A stretch of DNA of 64,000 nucleotides from Eonycteris spelaea (taxonomy: Eukaryota; Chordata; Mammalia; Chiroptera; Pteropodidae): NCBI GenBank assembly GCA_003508835.1, contig PUFA01000006.1, positions 9,238,001 to 9,302,000 of the forward strand. Direction: 5' to 3'. A program made the translations under genes and the position numbers. Positions 23,634-35,699 of the stretch are shown here, piece after piece; position 1 is the first letter of the stretch, and each line of letters begins with the position of its first letter. The notes below the pieces were generated by a model that saw only the letters and a program-made list of their open reading frames with translations, was not told the DNA's origin and made no database searches.

Positions 23634-24635
23634 GATGTCAACAAATTGAATAACCTAGAAGAAATGGATAAATTCCTAGAAACATACAACATACCAAGAT
23701 TGAATCCAGAAGAAATAGAAAGCCTGAAGACACAAATAACAAATAAAGAGATTGAATCAGTAATCAAAAACTTCTCAACGAAGAAAAGCTTAGAACCAGA
23801 TGGCTTCACAGGTCAATTCTACCAAGCATTTAAAGAAGAATTAATACAAATCCTTCTTAAACTCTTCTGAAAATAGAAGAGGGAATACTTTCAAATTCAT
23901 TTTATCAGGCCAGCATGAGGCCCTGATACTAAAGCCAGAAAAAGATACCACAAGAAAAGAAAACTACAGACCAATACCCTTGATGAACTTGGATACAAAA
24001 ATCATCAATGAAATATTAGCACATCAAATTCAATAGTACATTAGAATGATCTTACTCCATGACCAGAGATTTACCCCTGGGTTGCAAGGATGATTCAACA
24101 TACACAAATCAATCAATGTGATACACCGCATTAACATAAAAGGGATTAAAATCACATGATCTGAAAAGACACGGAGGAAATTTAAATGCATACTACAAAG
24201 TGAAAAAAGACAATATGAAAAGTCTTCATACTCTATCATTCTAACTATATGACATTTTGGAAAAGGCAAAACTATAGATACAGTAAAATGATCAACGGTT
24301 CCAGGGGTTGGGGGAAGTGGTAAATAGGCAGAGCACAAAGGCAGTGTAAATATTCTGTATGATATTATAATAATGAATGTATGCCACTAGGCACTTGTCC
24401 AAATCCATAGAGTGTGTAACACTAAGAATGAACTCTAATTTAAAACATGGATGTTAAACGACTTTGATGTGTCAATGTAGGCTCATCATGTCGGATGTTG
24501 GTGAAAAGGAAGGCCATGCATGTGAGGGGGCAGAGAAGGGGGCATGGAAACTATCTGTACCTTTTCAATATTGCTGTGAACCTAAAGCTGCTCTAAAAAT
24601 TGTCTTTAAAAAATAATAATAATAATAATAGTCAG
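23634..24635 (+). mobile_element. Internally deleted L1 (RT segment joined to 3'UTR)
   Basis: 23634-23870 encodes an L1 ORF2 reverse transcriptase fragment ([16 protein letters not shown] is diagnostic), continuing with breaks to about 24165 ('acacaaatcaatcaatgtga'). From about 24166 the sequence is an old L1 3'UTR ('tatgacattttggaaaagg', 'gttccaggggttgggggaag', 'gctgtgaacctaaagctgct'), ending in an (AAT)n tail at 24611-24631. Several hundred bases to about 2 kb of ORF2 are missing between the two parts, or two L1s are juxtaposed. It is non-functional. Confidence 0.8.
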
Positions 24636-25439
24636 AATTCATGACTTAGTGACCAACTGGACTTTGGAGGTGAAGAAGACAAAGGAATCCAGAGTGGCTC
24701 CAGGTTTCTATCTCTGGTTGTTGCTGAGGCTGTCCATCAAGGTCAACTACAATATCTCCTGTAATCCTATTAACTCCATTCTTGAGATGGCCTGGGCTTT
24801 GCATTTGGAAATTTCAAAATCTGCATTAAAAAAACACGGTTCCGATTAAGATAGAGGGCTAGATAAAAGCAGGATGTGCCTCCTTCCCTCACTGCATTAA
24901 AGTTACAACCAAATTATAAAACAAATGATTTGGCGAGCCACCTGATATCCGGTTTATTATAACATACATCTGAGGATATAAAGAATAAACCAGTAGGAGG
25001 GGTGGAGATGCGAAGCAGGCTGGTGTCACACTTGTGGGTGGTGGCTGAGCACCAGAAGGGAGAGTGTGGTTGCAGAGGTCCCCCTGGAGCCCACAGGGGC
25101 TCCCCAGCCCAGGATTCCAACCTGGGAAGAGGCGTTCCCTCAAAATCTGACTGTAAAAACCAGTGGGGACTCTGGCCATCTGGGTGAAACAGAAGGAACC
25201 TGAAAACCCAGACGCCTCCCCCGCCCCCCTCGCTTAAAGGGCCTACACACAGACTCACTCGCTCTCAGACACTCACCCTGGGTGCTGGCAGAGGGTCAGC
25301 GGCTCAGGAGGCACAAGAGACAGGAGGAAAGACTGAGTTGCGCGGTCCTAAAGCGAGAGCTGGAGGGACAACCACCATTCCTCCTTTGACGGGTCCCCAT
25401 CCTGGGCAGTCTGCAGGTAGGTGCCATCTTGTCTGCGTC

Positions 25440-25487
25440 GACCCCGCCCCCACGCACGCACGCACGCGCACACGCAGGCGCACGCAT
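25440..25487 (+). repeat. CACG-rich, CpG-dense simple stretch
   Basis: A CpG-dense run with repeats of CACG and CGCA lies inside the L1 5'UTR. It retains many CpGs although the surrounding element is old, which is unusual for methylated repeat DNA. Confidence 0.8.
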
Positions 25488-25561
25488 GGCCAGTTCTGAA
25501 ACTGCATTGTCCAGGGGAGGTAGGCCCACTCCACCCTGGGTCTCCACGGAAGCCCACCCCT

Positions 25562-26260
25562 CCCAACCCACAAACTGCCCCAGGGCGGGCCATTGCCAGG
25601 CAGCCAGCCCCACCCTGTGCCTTCGCTGGGCCATGCATTGGAGGGCAGGCAGGAGCCCTCAGCTGGTGCTGCCTGCATGAAGCCCACACATTATGGGGGA
25701 GACTTTTGGTGGCAGGCCACTGGTGCCAGCCCGTACTGCAGCGTTTCTTGGGTGGATCACTGGGGTCTGTGGGCCCAAGGCGGACAGCATTTAGCCTTGC
25801 TGTGATCTGTAGCTTTCGTGAGAGCGCACTGGCTGGGCTCTGGCAGCAATCTACATTGGCCGGAGGGAATCGGTTTGCTCTACCCCACATCTTCATGAGA
25901 CCCTGCACCACCCAACCCACAAATTGCCCAGGGTGGGCCTGTTGCCAGGCAGCCAGCCCCACCCTGTGCTTTCCCTGAGCTGTGAATTCCACAACAAATA
26001 ATAGCCCTCAGCTCAAGGGGCCCACACGTAGCCCGTAGCCCTTGCATCACCGGAGAGACTATCAGTGGCAGGCCACTAACCCCACCCCAAGTTGTGTGGG
26101 GTTGTGTGAGCTACAGTATTTCGTCAGCAGATCTCAGGTGTCTGTGGGCCTGAGACAGGCAAAGGGTGGCCTTGCTGTGATCGGAGACTTTCATAGGGAG
26201 CCACAGATTCGGCACTGGAACGAAAACTGCTTCTGCATTGGATAGGTGAAATCTGTACAC
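25562..26260 (+). repeat. 349-bp tandem duplication in the L1 5'UTR
   Basis: Two copies of a roughly 349-bp unit start at 25562 and 25911, each beginning cccaacccacaaa(c/t)tgccc. Shared landmarks follow in order: 'caggcagccagccccaccct', 'gtggcaggccact', 'gtctgtgggcc', 'ggccttgctgtgatc'. Monomer-like duplications are known in some mammalian L1 promoters. The second copy is clearly diverged from the first. Confidence 0.85.
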
Positions 26261-28139
26261 TGTGCCCTGATGACTCCCTGGGTCCCCAACCTACCCAACT
26301 GCTATATCAACCAAAGGCTCTTTCAGCTGGAGACAACTGGCAGACGCCTCAGGCTTCGAGGTGCACTGATCCTTTTGCCGAGCCACCACAGCCTGATATT
26401 GCAGGTAACTGACTTGGGCTCACAGCATGGTCTCTCCCATTTGCCTCCAGATCTAGCACAAGCAGCAACCATTTGTGGATTGCTTTGTAGCTCCTACCAG
26501 GTAACTCCAAACAATCAAAGGCAGTGGCTGACCTTGACCTATGCAGAGCCCCTCCCAAAGGGCCCCAGAACCAACACACCCAGAGGCTGGTGTCAGACCA
26601 CAACAAAGCACGCCTCACTAGCCCCATAAGCAGAACACCCAAAGGGTGGTCTCAATAGGTACCCAAGCCTGCTGGGCCAAACCCACTCTCTGGTGTCAGC
26701 CCCACACACAGCAGCTCATACACTATGGACATGGCCAATCCCCAGAGCCAGTCAGCCCAAGAGTCAGTCAGTCCCATATACTTACTTATGTGCTAACAGC
26801 ATTTAAGGCTTAGCTACAATGGGAGGACACACACAACCCACACAGCGAACATGCTCCAAATTGATTCAAGTCTTCAATATAAGACCCAAACCACAAAACT
26901 TCTAGAAGAAAATTTCTTTATCCAGTAAACCCTCTGATATAGCCATTAGTAAATTATTATCTGACATATCTCCTTGAACAAGAGAGACAAAAGAAAAAAT
27001 AAACAAATGAGACTTCATCAAACTAAAAAGCTTTTGTACAACAAAGGAAACCAACAGAACAAAAAGACAACCTACTGAATGGGAGAAGATATTTGCCTAC
27101 GATACATCGGACAAGAGGTTAATGTCTAAAATGTATAAAGAACTCATACAATTCAACATTAAAAAAAAATCCAGTTGAAAAATGGGCTAAGACCTGAATA
27201 AGTATTTCTACAAAGAGGAAATACAGGTGGCCAATAGACATATGAAAAGATGCTCAAGGTCATTAATAATAAGCGAATGTACATTAAAATCACACCTGAT
27301 ACCTGTCAGATCAGGCTATCATCAATAAATCAAAAAACAAGTGTTGGAGAAAATGTGGAGAAAAGGAAACACTTGTATAGCGAGCAGTTGGTGGGATTAC
27401 AAATTACTACAGCCACTAAGGAAAACAGTTTGGAGGTTCCTCAAAAAATTAAAACTAGAACTACCTTTTGACCCAATATTTGCACTTCTGGGTATTTATC
27501 TAAAGGAAGCCAAAACACTAATTTGTAAAGACATATGCACCCCCTATGTTCACGGCAGCACTATTCACAATAGCCAAGATATGAAAGCAACCTAAGTATA
27601 CATCAAGAGATGATTGGATAAAAAAAGTTATGGTGTATACATACAATGGAATATTACTCAACCCTAAAAAAGGAAATCTTACCCTTTGCAACAACATGGA
27701 GGGACCTAGAGGGTGTTGTGCTGAAGGCAATAAGTCAGACAGAGAAAGATAAATACCGTAAGATTTCTCTTACGTAAGGAATCTAAGAAACAAAAGAAAT
27801 GAACAAACTAAACGAAAACAGACTCACAGATACAGAGAACAAACTGGTGATTGACAGAAGGGAGGAATGTTGGGGGCTGGGCAAAAAAGGTGAAGGGATG
27901 AAGAAGTACAAATTAGTAGCTATAAAACAGTCACAAGGATGTAGAGTACAGCATCAGGAATATAGTCGAACGAGTGTAATGGCTGTGTGCGGTGCCAGAT
28001 GGGTGCTGGAGTAACCAGGGGAGGTGGCGGGGGGGTCACTTTATAAATTATACAAACGTCTAACCATTGTACTGTATGCCTAAAACTAATATAAAAATTT
28101 TTTAAATGTATATTGTGTTACCCTTTGGCCATGGACTTT

Positions 28140-28460
28140 CCTCTTACTGAATAAATGTAAAACCAAATATCTTTATAAGATATTCACTGCAGCCTTGTTG
28201 AAAATTGTGGGAACAAAAATGTAAACAACCTAAATGTTAGTCAATACAGGAATGGCAACTAAATTACATATAAAAACTACACATACAATGAAAAAAAAAA
28301 AACCACCATGAAACCTGACCAAGTAGTTGAGAAAGAAGGAGGCAAAAGGAATAAAGTAAAAAGGTGTGGCTACTGATGGATCCTTAAGGGAGAGAAGACA
28401 CCGAATGATATAAATTACTAAATACAGGTGCGTAGTCATTATCTGGGTCATGGCCAAACA
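28140..28460 (+). mobile_element. Old L1M fragment
   Basis: 'gatattcactgcagccttgt', 'aaacaacctaaatgttagtc' and 'aatacaggaatggcaactaa' correspond to the ORF2 3' region of old L1 elements. Confidence 0.6.
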
Positions 28461-28639
28461 AACAGAAAACGCTTTGAACTTAGAGGTGGCAAGGCTTGTC
28501 TTTTAAGTGGTCCCTATGCTCATGGGAATGAATACGCTGCTGCAGGGTGACAGGAGGGTAGTTTTGAAGCTGAGGTTTAGATTAAATCACATGTACAAAA
28601 TCTCACAGCTGGTAAGTGGCAGAGAGGATTCACATAACA

Positions 28640-28870
28640 TCTAACACATATGGAGCACTGTCTAAGTATCAAAAACTCAAGTTTATAACATGTATGGACT
28701 CATTTACTGAACCTCCTAGCTCTGTGAGGTAGGTAACATTATCAATTCATTTTATAGGCAAGAATACTGAGGCCCCCTGAGGCTAAAAAACCAATTCCAA
28801 ATAGCACACGGGGAAGCTAGGAATCAGACCCCAGCAAGCTAGCACCAAATCTTGCTCTCTTGGTCACTAC
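28640..28870 (-). repeat. MIR SINE
   Basis: 'atggagcactgtctaagtat', 'agctctgtgaggtaggtaac', 'ttttataggcaagaatactg' and 'ctaggaatcagaccccagca' are in minus-orientation MIR order. Confidence 0.75.
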
Positions 28871-29944
28871 TCAATATCTCAGGTCTGTCTGTTCCACTCC
28901 AGAGACTGATTGAATCACTGCGATTTAACTACTGCGCCATACTGCCTGATACGGGAAGGAGTCCAGGCATAAGGGGAGGTGATGAAGACAGTTTGGGTTC
29001 AGGGCAGAGGGAGGCTGGGGATATGAAGTGGGTCTGTGCGGGCCCCTGAATCCAGGGGGTCTGGGATAGGGAAGGGGCAGCAGCAGGATCGATGGGCGCA
29101 GACTGCTATGGACGGAGACAAGTGAAGGATTGAGGGGCTGCAAATTTCCACCCAGGCCGCAGCAAAGGTGGCAGCAGGAGGTGCCGGATCTTGTTGAGAT
29201 TCTGTGAGGGAACTGTACAAGAATCAGGCTTTTTGGGTCTTGTGAAATCATTTTATTTTTATGTCTTAAGTTTGTGCCAGGATGTTATTTCTCAGTTGAA
29301 TTCCTTTGACTACTTCTATCTCCAAATTACACTCTCATCTTCTTCCTGTAACTGTGCATTCATTCCCACGTGCAAACAAGAACTGCAAGCAGACAAGCCT
29401 TGTTTCCTGTAGGCTAAGCATGTTGTCTGCATGTTGGCCATGACCCAGAAAAGGAGCTCTTTCTGAGTCTGGTGACCTGTGTTAAGTCAGACCCTCTCCC
29501 TTAACTATTAGTCACTAGTTTTTTCTTTCTTTTTTTTAAAAAAAATGCTATTTACCTTAATTTTTCACTCCAGGTCCCTTTTTTTTTTTAACCATAAAAG
29601 TTTGTTGACTGTCACAGTTTAAAAGTTTGAAAGTACCAGGAGTGCTAACCTTTGCTTCTTGCCTTTGGCCTCAGCTAACAGGCTGCATCTAAACTTCAGT
29701 GCCCTTGGGCAAGGCTCCGTCCTACTTAAGATTCTACTTTCCCTAGAGGATCTTTCTGATAGAAGCAGCCTCAGGAACAAACAGAGGGGATGCATTTGTA
29801 CTGAGTCCCAATTCTGTACCCTGCAAATACTGGACATTCTCCAGTTTAATACTCATATATACTAGGTGCTGGACTCCATGCTAAGTGCTTTACCAAAATC
29901 ACAGTGATCTTTAAAAATGCAAATCTAGGCCTTCCATCTTTCTG
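28871..29944. other. Intergenic, repeat-poor; no gene recognised
   Basis: 29000-29230 is GC-rich and single-copy; 29230-29510 is A/T-balanced, single-copy sequence that could be a conserved noncoding element. No repeat landmarks and no coding frames of note were seen. Confidence 0.35.
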
Positions 29945-30225
29945 CTAAAAAATCCATTCTAGGGTTTCCCTTTTCTTTTAGGATGGCATTCGAGATCGAG
30001 TCTTTACCAAGGCCTACAAGGCTCTCTGTGATCTGGGCCCTGACTACATCTGTAGCCTCAAAGCGTCACCCCTCCTCCTTCATATCCTAACTTGACTCTG
30101 CTATTCACCCTCCAGATCTCAGCTCAAAAGCCATAGTATATGGTAGGGAGAGGAGTGTAGTGGTTCCTGGGAATGGTCTCCGCAGCCAAACTGTCTGGAT
30201 TCAAGTCCTAGCTCTGGACGTGATA
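29945..30225 (+). repeat. L2 fragment followed by MIR 5' end
   Basis: The L2 part (29945-30140) includes 'ccaaggcctacaaggctctc' and 'ctccagatctcagctcaaaa'. A MIR 5' fragment (about 30145-30225) includes 'tgtctggattcaagtcctag'. Confidence 0.6.
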
Positions 30226-30881
30226 GGCCTAGTTTGGATCATGTGCCCATTGATAAGCCAAACACTAGTCAATGTGATGAAATACTCAGTGCTGCCCCTT
30301 GGGGCCAAGGAGCAAAATCACCTTTATTGGGAACAGATTGGGCTGAGAGTGGGGAAGAGATGGTTTACCATGACGAATCAGGAAATGTTGGCCAAGAAGA
30401 GAAAGCAGATGCGGGAATAACGTGTCTACTTTGTTGTCATGCCGTGTTTTGCAAACTGACCACTGGCTCCTCCTCCATGATATTTGTCTTATTCATGTGT
30501 CATGTATGTTATTATTTAACTAACATGTTCACCATTCCTTTTTTGTACTTAGAGCTTTATTTTAAAATAAATATATTTATACCACTGCTAAAAATGAAAA
30601 ACCAATATTGGGAGGTGATCTTAAATTTTTTACAGTGAAAACAAAACAGTGTTATTAAATTTTAACTAGAGGCTGTGGCCTACTAAAAATGCTTTGAGAT
30701 TGTGGCCTTGTTCTCTCTTTGTTAGAGAGAGAGATTATCAAGTGTTAGAGAAGTGTAAAGACATGCTAACACCAAATGGAGCCTTTCTCCCCGATGTAAT
30801 CAGAAGGCCTAAGAAAGAATTGAAAAGGAAATTACTTTCTCACTATGTGATTCAATGTGATGTGAGGCTGTATCCATATAG

Positions 30882-30903
30882 CATGGAAAAGTCATTTTCC
30901 ATG
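30882..30903. repeat. 22-bp perfect inverted repeat
   Basis: CATGGAAAA and its exact complement TTTTCCATG are separated by GTCA. This is a short hairpin-capable palindrome in otherwise unremarkable AT-rich sequence (30440-31180). Confidence 0.8.
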
Positions 30904-31194
30904 CCACTTGCAATCATCTGGTATACCACTAGTGCTACCTGCCTGACACTTTAAGGAACACTGTCTTGGAGTATTTGAACTTGGTCAAAATTGTTGAATG
31001 AATGGTCAAAGACCATGAGACTGAGGACTAGTCGGTTATTAGACAGAGTGGAGGTGTAAAAAGCCAGCACACTTTATCAGTAGAAAATCCTCTCTTTGTT
31101 TAATCAGTTTTCTTGATAAGATATGAAAGGAATTAGCTCAAGTCTTCTTGTTTCTCTCCTTGCTTCCCGCTGAGCTGTCCCTACTCTCTGTCAG

Positions 31195-32020
31195 ATGATG
31201 TTTTTCTGCCTGGTGTCCACATAGTCTTCCTAATGTGACCCCTCCTTCTGCCCACCCAGAAACCTGGCCTCTATTCTTGACACCTCCTATTCACTCATCC
31301 CCTTCACCACAATAATCTCCCTGGCATATTCAGTTATTTCCACCTCCTAAATATGTTTGCAAATCTGTCCTTTTCAGTTCCTCTCTCCAACCACTGTGGT
31401 TCACATTGCCATTGTCTCCCTTCTGGACTACTACAACTGCTTCCTATCATTCTCCTTCCTCTTTTGTCCTGGTTCCCCAATCCACTTTCCACCAGTCATC
31501 TAGAGTGATCTTTTTAGAAAGTGATTTGGAACACCTCCTTCCCTGCATTAAGACTTCAATGGTTTATTGGGGGTAGAAGAAAAGTGATACCAAGGCCTAC
31601 CTGACTGTGTCATCTCCACCTGCCTCCATCTCGCGCCTCACCTCATTCCATCCACCTCCTCTGTCCCTGCACTGAAGACCTCTCATTCCTCTTCTTAGGG
31701 TCCTGGATCAGGTGGCTCCCTGTCCCTGGAGTCATCCGCCCCACTCTGCCCATGCTCCAACCCTGGCTCATTCCTTCTCACTCTTCAGTAATGCCTTCCC
31801 TGGCCTCAATATAAAGTATATCTCTTCATCTTAGGATCTCATTTTTTGCGTTTATAACACTCTTCACTGTTTAAACTGTATATATATGTGCGTGTGTATT
31901 TGCTTAATGTCATTCTCCTCTGTCACACTAAAAGCCTCATAAGAGAAGGGAACAGTTCTATTTTTCTTATTTACCAATATACTCTCACAATTAGCCCAGA
32001 GCCTGGCACTTATTCATGGT
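31195..32020 (+). mobile_element. L2 LINE, 0.8 kb
   Basis: 'ctggcctctattcttgacac', 'tctcccttctggactactac', 'ccctgcattaagacttcaat', 'taatgccttccctggcctca' and a final 'gcctggcacttattcatgg' define a long L2 3' segment. Confidence 0.75.
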
Positions 32021-33059
32021 TGTTAAAAAGCAAAAATAAATACTTTCCATAAAGCAAATCATGTTTTTAATGTCTAAAATTGACTAAAGGGAAATGCATT
32101 GCATTAGAAGAGGAGAATTTGTAGATTAAACATTAAGTCTATTGACTGTATTTGGTATGAGGTTTGGTAGTGGATAAGGTATAATTATGTAGCTAAATAT
32201 GTTTAAGGATGATTTGTGTTTTATGTTTAGTTGGGGGAAATTTTTTTTAAAAGTCTATTAACTTGGGAAATTTAAGAAACATGAAGAGTTCATTAAGACA
32301 TTGGACAAAACAGGCAGGATAACTCAGAGAATGCTAAGTGTTCACCTCCTTGAGACCACGGGAGTGCGCTAAGCCATGGTCATGGCTGGATTCCAAATAG
32401 TGGAAAAGAAGGTCCCCTGAAGGCTGACCATGTGGCCACCACGCCATGTGCCCTACGCTTCCTACTAATTACACCTGAAATAGAAAACTTGCCTACAAAT
32501 GGGGCTGGCGCAAAATTGAGCAATCTCCACCTTGTAAAAGAATTGAGTAGAAATAGAAGGGGCTTCGGGAGAAGCTAAAATGTGACATCATGTGGGATGA
32601 TACGTAGGGGTGACCAAAAAAGGCTATACTGAGCCTGTGTGCTTGAGAACATCTCAGCAAGTTATCTTCCTGCACGTTTCTCCTGCAACCCTCTGATAGC
32701 CAGTGTTAATCAATTAAGGATTTGTGAAGCCACACTCCCTCCCTTGTCCTGCTCCCCACCACTGATGCTTGCAAGAGGATCCCACAGGGAGGAGGCAAAG
32801 AAAAGTCAACCGTCTCCACCACATTTGAAAAGTCAGATGTCTTCTTCCCATTACATTGATAAGGCCAATAGGGTTGAGAGACGTGAAAGGTCGACAGGGC
32901 GGGCTCTTCTGTGATCGGTACATACACGCTGTGTGTGTGTAGTCAGTCTATAATCCCCAGAACTTAGAGAGAACATAGCTCTTTGTGAGTGAATCTGTAA
33001 AAAGTGTCAACTAGGGAGAAAGAGTCATGGCCATCAACACAAGGCCCCAACTGGGTAAA
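32021..33059. other. Intergenic, nothing recognised
   Basis: 32021-32290 is AT-rich with no landmarks. 32380-32930 is single-copy with mixed composition. No gene was seen. Confidence 0.35.
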
Positions 33060-33560
33060 CCAGTGGTGCGCTAGAGCCAGCTCATACCAGCTTTCAAGAG
33101 CCAGCTGTTAAATTCTCTAGAATTTTGTGAACCAGTTATTCAGCACAGACAATTCCATTTCGAAATCTACAATTAAAATAAATGTTATTAAAAACAAAGA
33201 TCACACTCAAAACTCATCACTTCCTAGTTAGTTTACACTGCGTTACTATTATTTCTGCTGTTGAAGTTATTTGCTTCTATTATATCTGAATGGTGGAAAT
33301 ACTATATGATGATGTGCTACTGTGTGTGCATCTCTTCCCGACTCAGGGATCGGCAACATCACATCGGTGGCTTGAAATTAGCCAAGGTGGGAGTATTTAT
33401 ACCATGAAAATCAGAAAATGCTACAAATCAGAGCTTGATTTATTGTTGTGTTAATTGCCTAGACTTAAGAAATTGATGGAGAAAATGTTCATGCTTGCAG
33501 ATTAAAACTAAGAGCCTGTCGCGTCTGTAAATGTTACATTGTGAATGGCATAAAAATTGA
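33060..33560. mobile_element. Probable hAT-type DNA transposon remnant
   Basis: The sequence begins 'accagtggtgcgctagagcc', followed by 'gagccagctgttaaattctc', a phrase typical of an old hAT-class element with a CAGTGG terminus. The right boundary is uncertain, and sequence to about 33700 may be single-copy. The family was not identified. Confidence 0.4.
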
Positions 33561-34235
33561 GGACATAGTCTTCCAGTATTTGAAAACTATTATCTGGTTC
33601 AGCAAAGCCGTCGCTCACATCATTGATGAGCGAGTGGAGTTCCGGCATGCCTTCCTTGTCTCACTTTTACTTTACTTGTTAATGTAAAGGAAAATAACAG
33701 CCAACATTCATGTCAGAACTACGCTCATTCACCAGTTGCTTCCTTGGGTGGGCTGTGGATACAAATGTTCAGCAAAATTCAATGAAAGCGTTCTGGGAGA
33801 ATCACCTGGCTATATGAAGCTTATAAAACATAGTGCTGCGCATTTTATTATTTGCAAACTGCCTGCTGCACATCCCATTAGTGAAATTTTAACAAACTTA
33901 CGTACACATACATGTACAGGGCATACATATCTTCAAGACCTGGTTGTTAAACAATGACCAGCACCCCTGCTTGGTGCCTCCCAAATCAAAGCAGGAGACC
34001 GAGCCTAAGAGGTCACTGGGTTTTAATCAATAACATTGATAATTTTTCAGGAAAAAATACCGGTGGAAAGAAGCCGAACTGTATGAAGTCCTACGACGAT
34101 CCAGCCAAGGGGTATCTCCCTGTCTTTCAGTCCTGTCGAAGTGAGAGGACACACAGAGGCTGGAAGTAACTCGCATTAGAGTCGTTTTCTGCTGGGAAGA
34201 ACGAAGGGTTCACCAGATCTCCCCATTGTCTAGTT

Positions 34236-34446
34236 CACAGTTTCTCAAACTTGGCACTATTTTGGACCAGATAATTCTTAGTTGTGGGGGGCTCTCCCGT
34301 GCCTTGCGGGACATTTGGCAGTGTCTTTGTCCTCTACCCACTAGATGACAGACAATAGCACCTCCCTAACTGAGGGAACCTAAAATGTCAGCAGATATTG
34401 GCCCTGGGGGGGGGGGGAAATATTGCCCCTGGTTGAAAATCACTAG
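34236..34446 (-). mobile_element. MER20-type hAT MITE with internal G12 run
   Basis: 'cagtttctcaaacttggcac', 'cattttggaccagataat' style sequence, 'gcgggacatttggcagtgtc' and 'cctctacccactagatgaca' follow MER20 in reverse. A pure G12 run sits at 34406-34417 inside the element. Confidence 0.75.
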
Positions 34447-34472
34447 CTGAGATAAAGTATCACTTCAATTCC

Positions 34473-34740
34473 ATTCAACTCGACAAATAGCTGTCATCGC
34501 CTGCTCTGTGCGAGGCGCTGTTGCAGGCACTTGGGATCCATAGGGAACAAAACAGACAAAGAGGCCTGCTCTCAAGGAGCTACCAGTATACAGGCCTTTG
34601 ATGACCACTGAGCTGATTTCTCCATCAGACTGTGAGCTCCTTGAGAGCAGAAATTGTGTCTTATTTACCTCTGGGTCTCCAGCCGGTTACGTCACAAGGC
34701 CTGGCACGACAATCCTCGGTAAATGTTGAACTGGACTGAT
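34473..34740. repeat. Two L2 tails in opposite orientations
   Basis: The minus L2 tail is 34473-34590 ('gttgcaggcacttgggatcc', 'gggaacaaaacagacaaaga'). The plus L2 tail is 34610-34740 ('cagactgtgagctccttgag', 'gtaaatgttgaactggactg'). Confidence 0.65.
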
Positions 34741-34884
34741 GGGAACACCTTGGCTGCTTGAACACGCCACCTCCCTCTGCAGCCTTATCCCAGTACCCTC
34801 CATGGTGCTTCAGGGACCCTCAGCTATTCGGTTCCCCAAGTTCTCATGCCCTTTCTTTCTGATACCTTTTTAATATTGTTCCTT

Positions 34885-35490
34885 GGGTGTGTTAGTGTTC
34901 TACTGATGCATAACAAATTACTACAAACATAGCAATTTAAAACAACACCCATTTATTATCTCACGATTTCTGTCGGTCAGAAGTCCAGGCACATGGTACC
35001 TGAGTTCTGTGCTCAGGTTCTCACGAATCTGAAATCAGGGTGTCAGTGATTGCATTCTCAGAGGGAGCATGGGGTCTTCTTCCAAGCTCCTTCAGGGTGT
35101 TACTAGAATAGTAGAATTCAGTTCCTTGCTGATTGTCTGTTTGGGGGTGGGGGGTGGGTATGCTCAGCTGCAAGAGACCACTCTCATCTCCTTGTCACAT
35201 AGACAACTCCATCTTTGAAGCCAGCAATGGAGACCTTCTCACACATCAAATTTGCCTTCATGCTATCTGATTTTTATCTCTTTCTCCAGGAAGGGCCTAG
35301 TCCTTTTAAGGGCTCATGTGATTAGGTCAGGTTCACTGAGGGTAATCTCCCTTTCTTAGTCAACTGTACCACAGAACATTACGGAGGTGATATCCCATCA
35401 TATTCAGGAGTCCCACCCACCTCTAGATTTGGGGAATTATACATGGTGTGGGTCCTTGGAGATCAGTTGAGAATTCTGGCCACCATACTT
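34885..35490 (-). mobile_element. Old MLT1-class LTR
   Basis: Reverse MaLR signature at the left end: 'actgatgcataacaaattac', 'agcaatttaaaacaacaccc' and 'ttattatctcacgatttctg'. A 'gtgatatcccatcatattc' segment lies near the right end. Confidence 0.65.
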
Positions 35491-35699
35491 GGACTCCCCC
35501 CTCCTCCCAACTCCACTGCTACTTCACTACCCCCGCCCTCTTGCCTTTTAAATCTCGGCTTAGGTGTCACTTATTCAGTAACAATAATAGTTTACTTTTA
35601 TTGAGTTATTTCTAAAACCCATGCGCCATGATTTACATATGGTATTGTATTTACTTTTCGCAACAACCATAAAAGTAGATATGTTTGTTCTTTGTATTT

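Larger units (their letters stand above)
24840..28110 (+). mobile_element. L1 with full 5'UTR, large internal deletion and 3' end
   Basis: The 5'UTR begins near 24840: gattaagatagaggg, then 'gtaggaggggtggagatg' and 'cagaggtccccctggagcc'. It runs about 2 kb to about 26847 and is CpG-rich at 25390-25500. The sequence then jumps into the ORF2 C-terminal region ('cttcaatataagacccaaac', 'tgggagaagatatttgccta', 'caatggaatattactcaacc') and a 3'UTR ending near 28110 ('ctgtatgcctaaaactaata'). ORF1 and most of ORF2 are absent. The minus-strand frame of 214 codons (25348-25992) and the plus frame of 185 codons (25421-25978) lie in the 5'UTR and are not genes. No clear target-site duplication was found. 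Confidence 0.85.

Noticed and set aside
25348..25992. Minus-strand open frame of 214 codons and overlapping plus frame of 185 codons
   Set aside because: Both lie in the GC-rich L1 5'UTR with tandem units; low stop frequency follows from composition and there is no domain.
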